From: Diplocarpon mali
Taxonomy: Eukaryota; Ascomycota; Leotiomycetes; Helotiales; Drepanopezizaceae
Direction of reading: 5' to 3'
DNA: 64,000 bases
NCBI GenBank assembly: GCA_024741835.1
Contig: JAENRP010000059.1
Coordinates: 62,001-126,000 of the forward strand
Below, in pieces: positions 47,923 to 58,895 of the stretch. Below the pieces are notes generated by a model that made no database searches, was not told the origin of the DNA, and saw only the letters and a list, made by a program, of their open reading frames with translations. A program made the position numbers and the translations under genes. How positions within the stretch are numbered: the first letter of the stretch is position 1; every line of letters begins with the position of its first letter.

Positions 47923-50558
47923 GGCTGCAATCGGGACAGTCAAAGGATTCTTCTGTACGAAATTCCAGTTGCCCTTCAGCTCACAGAAGCTATGGTGGCA
48001 GCAGATCTGTATTAACACAAAGTTTAAGTCGAATCAACGCTGGTAACTGCGTATTTGTTCTAGGTCAGTCGCAACGTCGTGAGAGGCGCAGGGTACTTCG
48101 AACCATCGTTTGGTAGATTTTGAAGAAGCTCTCCTTATTTCGGTCAATCTGCAGATGATATCTTGGGATTAGCTTTATGCCGTATACAAAGATATTCCAG
48201 TCGATTAAGGGAAAGGGTTGAGTAAGGTGGTCGATTCGATGGAGGGGCGACTGATCAAGGAACAAGATGGCGGGGCAATCCTTCAAAAGCTTGGCTTGAG
48301 CTTGCCTTGACAACCTATCTACCTTGTTACCTAGTAAGTAAGTAACTTTGACCAAGATGTCTTCAAGTATATGTATTATTTATTTCAATAGCCCCAATTT
48401 CAGCAATTATTCGTTGATACGCGTTTGAAACTCTTTAGTTTCTTGTCTAGGCAATATTGCATCGAGGTGGTTCTGGGCTATCTCTGCTCGTGATGCGAAC
48501 TAGTTGATTACTGTGCCACATCACATGCACTTCTCTGGTGACCAATGTGGATTGATAAGTGATGGAATTTTTCTTTTCCAAGTATGGATAGTGTGGACTA
48601 GTTGTATGGGCGCCGACGAGGTATAGTTATACTTACAGTATCCTACTTACCTAATACTTAAAGCTGAGACTATCCCGAAGGGGCTATCGAACAACCAAGA
48701 TGCTCGATCGGTAGTCGGAGAACTTTTTTTTGAGAGAGAGAGAGAGCCTCAAGTTCCCCAGTGTTGCTTCAGGTGTTAGCCAGATTTCAATCAATTCCTG
48801 AGTCTTGACGTGCTGGACCGAGACGAGCAGTACAGTCTTAAAGTATTCGGTGATAAAATCCATATATCCTTTTTTATCAGATACCAATGTGATCAACAGC
48901 AGCTTTTCCTTCAATATCTTTCTTCTTTCTCCCATTCACCCCGAATCGGCGAACGGCTCGCGTCACTTACATTCTTGCCCTGTATCAGAATAACAAAACA
49001 TAATCTTTATTTGTTCCAAAGCGTCTCCACAACTTTCTGCCAGCTTCTGTAGAATATAGCCTTGAGGCTGCTAATTCTTGTACTATTCTGCGCCAACCCA
49101 TTCTTACATCATCTTATAATCCAAAATACCTTGTATCTTGTCATTTCATTCAATCTCGTCTTTACTGGCTTCAACTTTGGCAGATGCTATCATGCAAAGA
49201 TAATAGTCTGTACTTCAAGTGGGAAATGATCGCTGCTTATTGGAACACCATCTTCTGGTTATCAATCATTGGTGAGGCAGGACAAGGATGGCCTCCAGTG
49301 CGTCGAATTTCGAGATCCTCGAACTATTGTTGCTACTAAACAGAATTGGTCCGTATATTAATCTCCAAATATCAAGCAAAAATTATAGAAGCTGACACAA
49401 ATTAGTATTGCTTATGTGAACGACTTTTTCTACTTCTGTATGATATACGCCCGCTTCAAGAGAGCTAGCAAAGTCATGAAACCCGTGAAAGCTGAGGCTG
49501 GCGCTGAACCTGGCATTCTGGACAACAGCAAGCCATTCGTTCGTGTGAAATTGAGCGACAAGCACCTTGGACAGTAATCTGCTCTTGGTTGAGAAGTGCG
49601 CGGTTACAAACAACACCAGGAAGTCGAGCATGCTTGATTGATTATATGTCTTTAGTAAAAAATGAAAATTGGTTATAGAAACCATTAACTTCTCAATTTC
49701 CAATAGCTAATTAACCTCTTAAAAGCGAGACCGAAGACACTACAGCACAACCAGCTAGCAACCGAAAAAAAGATCTGCTAGTAAATCTTCATTCTCTACC
49801 TACTCTGGAACCTCCTTTGGTGTTGAAATGTACTTGCTGTCTCACGTGGCGCATTCCCTTCCAGCGGCCCTGAGCTCGTACACAAATGCGAGGTCCCAAG
49901 TTTTCCACTCTGATCTCATCTTCCCAAGGGGCTTGAACACAGTTGCACAATTAAGTTATATATTTTCAGCGTCAATTTTTTATTTTAGCAGTAGCAGTCT
50001 TTCTCTCTCAAAATGTTCAGAATTTATCACTTGAATACCCACCACTATTTCTAGCACTCAGCGGTGGCTTCCGTTAAGACCAATCCACAGATGAGATCAC
50101 GTGGACTTAGAGGGAGTTATTCAAAGAAATTTCTACAGGAATTACCAGTACATTTATTCTCTCCCATAACAATATACGTGTGTGTGTTTAATCTCTAAAC
50201 AGAAGTGTGTTTCCATATTGGTCGAAGGACGAGGTTGCAAAAATCCAAGCGAGCCAAGATATGGCTCGTGATTATCCCTGCAAATACCTCGGCCGCCTTT
50301 CCCCGGATTCTCGATTCACATGCAATCGATTCTGAGCCTCAAAGAACGTGACAACCCTCACCACAGTTTTTAAAGCCCAATCCCACAGAAGCGCACTTTA
50401 CAATTCCGCGATATGACAACTTGACGCTGAAGCTGCATCATAATTTGATCCTATCAGAACATCTGGAGTGGCAAGACTCCCCCAACAGAGTAAGGAAGTA
50501 TCAAAAAATGACGATGTAGTGCAGCAGCAACATAGCAGCATACCGCGAAGAATGAACC
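47923..50558. other. AT-rich intergenic DNA
   Basis: About 2.6 kb with no supported gene; open frames are short and AT-driven. It includes the promoter of the glycosyltransferase gene (minus) and of the ABC transporter (plus), and a GA microsatellite. Confidence 0.5.
48732..48746. repeat. (GA)n microsatellite
   Basis: About seven GA dinucleotides directly after a T-run. Confidence 0.9.
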
Positions 50559-53114
50559 ATGGCCTCCCAATCTACACTTCGATACTCCGCGGATCCGCTC
50601 GCGAACTTCTATTACATTTACTCGAACCTCTTCCAGCAGCGCCTGAAAGGCACATCCAAGACAACAAGACTCCTGGGTGTTCTCGCGCTCACCTTATCCA
50701 TATTAGCCAGCGGTGAAGGAACACGACGATGGTGGAAATCTTGCAACGCGGAGAAGGAGCAGGGCCGTCGGCTTCTGCGGAGGAATTCGGGGCTGAAGAA
50801 TAAAGATGGTTCGAGAGTTATCTTCGTCCCGTACAAGGACTCGACATCGAAGGTTACCATATCCCCTACAAAGGCTATGACGTTCGATGCACATCGAAGA
50901 CTGTTTCTGAACCCCCCGAGGGCCTCTGGGCTCTCTGACGGTAATACTCCGCAGGTCCCCCCGCTACAGACGAAACCGGGGCTCAACTTGGCATTCTTGC
51001 ATCAGTTTCTCAGTCTTCTGAGTATTATGATTCCAAGGTGGACTAGCAAAGAGACCGGTTTATTATTGAGCCACGGGGTGTTCTTGATGCTGCGGACATA
51101 CCTTTCTCTAGTGGTGGCTAGACTTGATGGAGAGATTGTGAGAGACTTAGTTGCAGGGAACGGACGTTCTTTCATCTGGGGAATCGTCAAGGTAAGTAGT
51201 GTCGCCGCTCATTTTCCAGAATACATTTCGTATCGTAATTCAAATACATGGAATTGACGCACACAGTGGTGTGGTATTGGCAGCTTTGCCTCCTACACAA
51301 ACGCCATGATCAAATTCCTGCAATCGAAAGTCTCGATTGCCTTCAGGACACGCCTCACAAGATATATTCACGATTTATACCTCAATGATAATCTAAATTA
51401 CTATAAATTATCAAACCTGGATGGCGGCATCGGACAAGGAGCAGATCAATTTATTACACAAGATCTCACACATTTCTGTGCAGCGGCAGCAAGTCTCTAC
51501 TCCTCCCTGGGCAAACCATTCGTTGATCTTTTGGTTTTCAACTACCAATTGTACAGGTCTTTAGGACCCTTAGCTCTCACTGGGCTGCTGAGCAATTACT
51601 TCCTGACAGCTACCATATTGAGGAGGTTATCTCCCCCATTCGGAAAGCTGAAGGCAGTCGAGGGCCGTAAAGAGGGTGATTTCCGGGGGTTACATGCTCG
51701 TCTTATTGCAAATGCCGAAGAAGTAGCATTCTACGGAGGTGCAAGCATGGAAAAGAACTTTCTGGATAAGGAGTTTAAGAGCCTCAAGAAGTGGATGGAG
51801 GGTATCTACACCCTGAAGATACGCTATAATATCCTTGAAGACTTCGTTCTGAAGTATAGCTGGAGTGCGTACGGATACCTCTTGAGCTCCCTTCCCGTGT
51901 TCTTACCAGCATGGGGCGGTCTTGGAGGAACCCAAGAACTGGCAGATGCGTATGTAAGTGGTGGCCGTGAGAGAGGGCGAATGAAGGAGTTCATTACCAA
52001 CAAGCGTCTCATGCTTTCACTTGCTGATGCTGGTGGTCGGATGATGTATTCGATTAAAGACCTGTCGGAGCTGGCAGGGTACACGAGTCGGGTTTATACC
52101 TTGATCTCGACGCTTCACCGTGTACATGCCAATGCATATTTTCCCCAGCGAGGAGCACATCCTGAGCTGTACTCATTATCTGATGTACAGGGCACTATTC
52201 AGAAAGGCTTCGACGGGGTCCGTCTGGAGAACGTGCCCGTAGTGGCACCGTCTGTATTCCCTCATGGAGGAGAGGAATTAGCCGATTCTCTTTCTATTAT
52301 AGTGCATCCTGGGGAGCATCTCTTGGTAAGCTCACTGCATTATTGATGTTCAAAACGAGATCTGACACTAGCATAGATATCCGGACCCAACGGTGTGGGC
52401 AAGAGCGCTGTAGCCAGGATAGTCGCAGGACTCTGGCCCGTCTATCGTGGTCTGGTCTCTCGACCGCGCAGCTTAGGTACAGATGGCATCATGTTCCTCA
52501 CCCAAAGACCCTACTTGAGCGTGGGAACTCTCCGAGACCAAGTCATCTACCCTGACGGCGAGCTAGAAATGCGTGAGCGCGGCCGTCGAGATATTGAACT
52601 CAAGCACATCCTCGAAGAAGCCAGGCTAGGCTACCTCCCAGACCGAGAAGGTGGGTGGGATACGCGCAAGGATTGGAAGGATGTGCTGAGTGGTGGTGAG
52701 AAACAGCGGATGGCTATCGCGAGACTGCTCTACCATGAACCGCGCTACGCTTTCATCGATGAAGGCACGTCGGCTGTGTCTTCTGATGTCGAGGGCTTGC
52801 TGTATGAGAAGTGCAAGGAGAAAGGCGTCACGCTGATTACTATCAGTACGAGAGCCAGCCTGAAAAGATACCATACATTCAATCTTACACTTGGACTGGG
52901 CGACGATGGGAGTGGATGGGATTGGGAGAGGATCGGCACGGAGAAGGAGAAGATGGGTGTAGAACGGGAATTGAGGGAGTTGAGAGAGCAGCTCGCCAAG
53001 GTCAAGGAGTGGGAAGACCGGAAGACCGAGATCGATGCAGAGCTAGCGAAGGTTTGGGTCGCGGGTGGCGAGGTCTTGGAGGGTCCAGAGTATGGAGAGC
53101 GAGAAGATAGTTAG
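50559..53114 (+). CDS. Peroxisomal ABC half-transporter, ABCD/PXA family
   Basis: Three exons, 50559-51191, 51267-52325 and 52377-53114, give 809 aa. The N-terminal ~350 residues hold the membrane part; the ABCD family's EAA-like region is seen as ANAEEVAFYGGASMEKNFLDK. The nucleotide-binding domain shows Walker A GPNGVGKS (567-574), signature LSGGEKQR (668-675), and Walker B YAFIDE (688-693), with the D-loop AVSSD. The H-loop is replaced by an ITISTRASL-type segment, in which the family's usual His (SHR) is Thr. A coiled-coil-like Glu/Lys-rich tail ends it. In yeast, Pxa1/Pxa2 form a heterodimer that imports long-chain acyl-CoA into peroxisomes for beta-oxidation; which partner this is, I cannot tell. 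Confidence 0.92.
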
Positions 53115-55350
53115 GAATGAAGTCTGGCGCAGTCGAAGCGTTACCCATGAGAGAGCCTACTCTCTTGATGCTCTCCGAGACTTTCGTCTAACTTTTGTGG
53201 TTTTGACGCAAGTATACTCTGAAGTCGCCACGTAGCTTCTGAGCCAAGTGAGCCTCTACAGGTGATCGGAGGCGGCATTCAGCTCCTCTCTTGTGAACAG
53301 GTTGGTACATGTGAAGAGACTTGCAGAGTAGAACACTGGATGCTCGGGGGTCGAAGGGGTAGCGAGGCGGTGTTTTGTAGCCCGCCTTCACGAGCATGGG
53401 CAGGGGCCAACGCACGGGCCGATATATCTTCCGGAAAAGTACGGGCAGGCGTTCATACAACTGTGCAGTGCCCTTTCAAGTAGCTAAGTACCTCTATCTA
53501 CCTCATTACCTTGTCTGTATTCTACCGGCAGATGATTCCCAGATGCTTCACGACGTTGGAAGGCCGCCGGCACTGGGGCGACAAGGACAAAGACAACGGC
53601 AACGAGCCCAATCTGCAGCGGCCGAGAGCACATCCACCGGCAATGCATCTATCTACCTGCCTTCTCCCTCGCTGGCAAATACGCCTCCCACCCGACCGGC
53701 CTTCGTGCAGCCTGCAGCGTGTGGAGATGCCAACCCTCCGTCCCCCTCTCTCATCCGAGATCGAACTCTGGAATAACTGAAGCGCGTACGGGACGGAGTC
53801 GAGCAAGTTGCAGCGGACAGGGTCTGGATCTCGACTAGCACATGCGTGGTTGGTTTGTGGTGTGGATCTGGGCCTGTGAGGGGCTTTCCCCGTAGCCGCC
53901 GAGGCAAGCTGGTGGACTTGGACATGGCCTGGGGGCGGCTCGCCATTCCAGCTAAGACGAAGGATTCTGCGGTTGGTTATTATCACTACCGAATTGTGGT
54001 ACACAAGGGAAACGCCTGCACATGAGAATATCCATCTTCACAGGACCCGGGACTGGGTGATTCGGCAGGCCAAGTCGAAATGGCTTCTCATCTCGAGAAA
54101 TGAGCTCGCGAGCTTCCAGGTTTTGGCCCCGTTCCATGATCCAGTCGCATCACATACCTACCGAACGGGTGATGCTAGTATTGCGCATTTGTGATGTTGT
54201 GATAGGACAGCGGGAGGAGAGCGCTTAATGCATCTTCATGTATCTTCGCCCCGGACGACGACTGATCGGCTGTGGCTGAACGGCCTGCCGTGCTAGTGTG
54301 ACTGGACGTCTCTTGCGTGTAGCTGCGAATGCGACAGAATCATGTCGGAAGGGCTCACGTTGCGAAGAATGTTTTCGATGAAGGCTGTACAGGATGATCA
54401 GTCCGCGTACAACCCAACCCGTCTGTTCGAGGAGAATCCAAGGCCCTTGAGGTGAGGACAGTATACAAGTCGGAGGGTAGTGTCGGGTAGGAAGACGGCG
54501 AGTCGATGCAGCTGGTCTGATAAATACCTAGGTAGGTAATGTACGCACCAGCGACTATGGAGCCCGACGACCGCTAGATCTGGTCTGAACAGCAGCCATC
54601 AACTGTTCACACGCATCACCCATCAGTCCGTTCCATCCATCCCCTCTATATTCACGCATCACGACCGACATCCGGGCTTTGAGTTGAAGGCTTCGTTGAC
54701 GCGGCATTTGCAATTCGTATTTGCGTGGCACATTTCCGGTCTTTCCTTACCTTAGTCATCCCGACCACTCGCTCAAACCAATCTCGCTTATGNCCCCCCT
54801 CCCATCCTCCCCCGATTTCGTCTCAGTACGCCAACCTCTCTCCGCCCCATCAGCCTCTCCGAATCTCTTCATCTCGCCCCTTTCAGTCGAGAGCTTGCAG
54901 AAGCAGCTCGAGTTCAGTCCATTCTCTTCTCTGATTATCGCAACGCACTCCATCGCGCCATTTATCGCCTCTCTTTTGTCGTGTAACGCCGCGCGCGACG
55001 ATAATTCGATCTAACCTCGAAGCCGCATTAGGGGTCGACACCACCCATCTGCCGCTCACCAACGCGTCCATCCATAACTCGGCCGAGGCAGATTGCTACT
55101 TTCTGGGCGCGGATCTTCAATTTGACGTGCGGTCTTGTATTGCCCTCAATGAGTAATGAGATAGTACAGCCCACGGAGCAACATCTTAGCCGCTCGACCT
55201 CGACGCAGGGTGGAAAAGCCTCAAAACCACCTGCGCTGGATGCATCGAGCTGTACGTCCTCTCTCTCCCCCCACATCTCTGCTGTGAACGTACCAGATTC
55301 AATGCGCTAGCTATTTTCGAGTCGTTCGAGGTAGCGACAGTCAGCTAACG
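53115..55350. other. Intergenic DNA and long leader of the phosphatase gene
   Basis: About 2.2 kb without a supported gene. It has a TACCTAGGTA palindrome at 54525-54534 and one undetermined base (N) at 54793. From about 54600 the DNA is C/T-rich with short upstream ATGs, fitting a long 5' leader. A GTACGT...CAG pair near 55252-55300 may be a leader intron. Confidence 0.45.
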
Positions 55351-57112
55351 ATGGCCACGACAGTCATTAACACTCCTCAACCGTCCAGCTCTTCGACCCA
55401 CGCAGCCTCGACTGCGCAGAACACTGCTACTACCGAGGACTCCGATACCACCGCCTTGTCGGGCTCACCCTTCGAGAACGACTCCTTAAAGGCAGCTGAT
55501 GAGGCTCTAGAGGTCCCCAAGAAAACCCGCAGCCTGCTTCACGTCCCATCGAGATCCTCTTCGCAGAACATTCAGCCATCACCAACATCCACTGGACTGA
55601 GCGGCGCCACTGTCAGCGATTCGCGTGAAAGTATTGGGAGCAGATCAAAGGGGTCGAAGGGAAGCACACTAGGGAGGAGACGGAATGGGAGTGTTGCAAG
55701 CAGCAGAATGTCGATAACACAACAAGGAGTACCGGCGGGCCAGCCAGGCGCCGCAAATACATCTTCCCACCCTGCAGCTGCTCGGCAGGCAAAGAAGAAA
55801 GGGTTCTTGTCATTTCTCTGCTGTGGAGTCCCGGATGGCGCAAATTCGATGGATCCTCACGACGCAGCTGTTCCTGCAAACAAGGTCACAAAGGCGCCGT
55901 CAACGCGCCCAATCACAGCTAGTAGGCCGGACCAAGGGACATCTACACACTCAAACAGCACTCCTTCCAAATCTACGACCGAGAAGGAGGCTTTCCGTCA
56001 GGATGCCGTGAAGCAGGTCGAGCTCGACGACGGTTTCAATGCCAATACTTCTGGCCGAAACTCGCAAACGGGTACGAGCACGCTCCCTGAGGTCAATGGC
56101 GATGTAAATGAATCACATGCAGTTGCACGTGATATATCTCTGTCCGAGTTGTCAGAGGCAGCGGACCCTACATCCGCCGAACAAACCGTGGTGTCTAGCC
56201 CAGCAGCCGCGTCGCAGGGTCTTTCCAGGTCAGGGTCAAGGGATGTCTCGGCTCCCGAAGTCCAGGAACAAAAAGATCCCGAAGATGACATGATTACGGC
56301 CGACTCACAACCCGTACCAGCTGATAAAGAGGAGGCTCTGGTTCCTGTCGTCAGGCAGGATGAGCCACTCAAGGAGGCTACCCTGCCTCCTCCACCCGTT
56401 CCTCAGCCTCAAGCAGGCCCAACTGACAGTCTATCCGAGCCAGAGCCAGCAGAGGAGAAGCAGGAATGGCTGCTTCCACCGATTGCTCCAAGATTCCAGG
56501 GAAAGAAGTGTCTAGTATTGGATCTCGATGAAACGCTGGTGCACAGTAGCTTCAAGGTATGTGGCTTCGAGGAGTACTAGGATTGAAAATTGATTCTCTC
56601 TAGATTCTACACCAAGCCGACTTTACCATCCCGGTGGAGATCGAGGGCCAGTACCATAATGTATACGTGATCAAGCGACCTGGTGTCGACCAGTTCATGA
56701 AGCGAGTTGGTGAGCTTTATGAGGTTGTTGTATTCACAGCTTCTGTCTCGAAGGTATGCCTGGGCAAATCATCTTGAAAGTTCCGACTAACGCTGCACAG
56801 TATGGCGACCCTCTCCTTGATCAATTAGATATTCATCACGTTGTGCACCACCGACTTTTTCGAGAAAGTTGTTATAATCATCAGGGAAACTACGTCAAAG
56901 ATCTTTCTCAAGTTGGCCGAGATCTGCGAGAAACCATAATCATCGATAATTCTCCCACATCATATATTTTCCACCCCCAACACGCTGTTCCTATTAGCAG
57001 TTGGTTCTCCGATGCTCACGACAATGAGCTTCTCGACTTGATTCCTGTCCTCGAAGACCTAGCAGGGCCACAGGTCCGAGACGTCAGTCTTGTCCTTGAT
57101 GTCGCCCTCTGA
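55351..57112 (+). CDS. HAD phosphatase of the FCP1/NIF family, Psr1-like
   Basis: Three exons, 55351-56556, 56604-56753 and 56801-57112, give 555 aa. The first ~370 residues are Ser/Pro/Thr-rich, with a basic-hydrophobic [11 protein letters not shown] around residues 148-158. The catalytic domain begins at [21 protein letters not shown], where Asp391 is the nucleophile of the DxDxT motif; later motifs are [17 protein letters not shown] and [15 protein letters not shown], both standard for the family. Yeast Psr1/Psr2 are plasma-membrane phosphatases needed for the sodium-stress and general-stress responses. Fungal homologues are called general stress response phosphoprotein phosphatase Psr1. 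The CC pair, which in yeast lies at the extreme N-terminus and is palmitoylated, lies internally here. Confidence 0.93.
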
Positions 57113-58003
57113 AGCAATATTATTAAGTGCGCTCCTGCATGCAAATACACTTGCTGTCATAGCGGATGGCGTTTCTGGTTTATACCATTGGTTTCATTGT
57201 AGAATGTACTGTTTAATCTATATAATGTCTTCGGCGAGAACCGAGCAGCCTATTTTCCCTTGATGGGTGGGCGGATGGGTCAACAAAAACTGAACGGGCA
57301 AGAGAGCATGGCTCTTGCTGGGCCGGATGGAACGCGAAGGAAGACAGACTGGGAGGAGCCCCAGCCTTGGAAAAGTACCACAGTCCAGTAGACTGTTGCT
57401 GTCATCTCATCTTTTCTTTTTGTCTGGAAGCGAGCAGAGAAGTCAATACCTGGAGAGCGAATACGGAGAAGCATAGATGCAGGGTCTCTATTTCCTTTGT
57501 CTATCTTGAATTCATAGCATGCGGTTTTGGGGCGCATATCGACACCTTCCTGTATCAAAGCAAATCGAGGTTTATGGTGATGCGAAGCATTAATCATTAG
57601 CGAGAATGGAAAGATGCATCATTGCAATACCCAGGAAATAGTAATAACTCAGTAGAAGCAGCTACTTAATCTTTTACCCTCCTAACAAGCTATAGCAGTA
57701 CTCAGGATAGAAGCTTTGCAAATCTTATTGTTCAAAATTGCCTTTTCAAAAGTGCTTTCTCTGGTCCCCAGATTTGAAGCTTCCCATATTCCCATCTAAC
57801 CTTAGCGGGCCCACAAGCAGGTAGTAGCGTCAATCCCTGCCAAGCTTTCTTTCAATGTCGCTCGTGTCCTCATCTCAATAAATCGACCCAGCCAGCACTT
57901 CCACTTCTCTCTCTACTTCCCATAATCCGCCTTCATATCGTCCAACTTTCTTTCTGCAATCCGCATCGAATTCTATCTTCCTTTCACATATCACAAATCC
58001 ATA
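57113..58003. other. Intergenic DNA and SEC61-beta promoter
   Basis: Nothing coding recognised. The last 150 bases are pyrimidine-rich, as in strongly expressed fungal genes. Confidence 0.5.
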
Positions 58004-58895
58004 ATGGTAAAAACTATCCTTTCTCGCTCCATTTACCCAGCGCGCAATCAAATAACTGTCTACCGAGACCACAATTTCTCTCCTGCTTTCACTTCAAAAT
58101 TACTTCGCAATCGGGTCACAATGCTAATCATTTATCAAAAAAAATAACAGTCCTCCCCACGCTCCTCCTCCCCAGTCAATTCCCCCGCCGCCCTCGCCGG
58201 CCGCCCATCCTCGCCTACGCCGCCCGGCGGACCGAAGACTGCGATTCGCCGCCGCGCTGCTGCCGACCAGAAGGACAAGGTTGCCAATGCGAGGCCGTCG
58301 AGCACGAGAGCTGCTGGGGCCGGTGGCTCGAGTAGTACTATGCTGAGTAGGTGAATTCTTCTTTTCTCCTTTTAGGACGTTTTTGAGGATCCCGAGGAAG
58401 GGCAGCTGAAGCTGGAGCTGGGTTGGATCGAAGTGACATTGTGGGTAATGCTGGAGCGAGTGCGTGATGACGATATTCCGGAGGGATTTAATGTGTAAGG
58501 AGAAGCGTCCAAGTCGGAGTTCGGCGGTAGAGTCTGCTACAATCGCCCTCTCGCAGATTGCAGCGCTCACAAATTTCAGTCATTTTACCGGGCTTAGAAA
58601 CTATCGCCAAAGGAGTTGTGGCCAAAGACCACGCAGCAACAGGCCACAGCATATCCGGCTCTTTTGCTATTGAATTGCAGGATGCTAACTAGCAAGCAGG
58701 ACTCTACACCGATGAATCCCCAGGATTGAAGGTCGATCCCGTCGTTGTTCTCGTTCTCTCTCTGGTTTTCATATTTAGTGTCGTCGCCCTGCATAGTACG
58801 TCCTCCCCTCCCTCTCTCCCCGCGTCTTTCCACGCACATCCTCTAATAAAGAACCTGCAGTTATCGCCAAGGTCACGAGGAAGTTCTCCGGCTAG
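58004..58895 (+). CDS. SBH1: Sec61 translocon beta subunit (Sbh1-like)
   Basis: Four exons, 58004-58006, 58151-58346, 58700-58795 and 58861-58895, give 109 aa. The first exon is only the ATG, followed by a 144-nt intron; the protein then reads SSPRSSSPVNSPAALAGRPS, Pro/Ser-rich. The family's conserved middle, PGGPKTAIRRRAA, follows. The last ~45 residues, YTDESPGLKVDPVVVLVLSL and on, form the conserved tail-anchor helix ending IIAKVTRKFSG. Sec61-beta is the small tail-anchored subunit of the ER protein translocation channel, beside Sec61-alpha and -gamma. The third intron-containing gap (58347-58699, 353 nt) is long for this genome. Confidence 0.95.
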
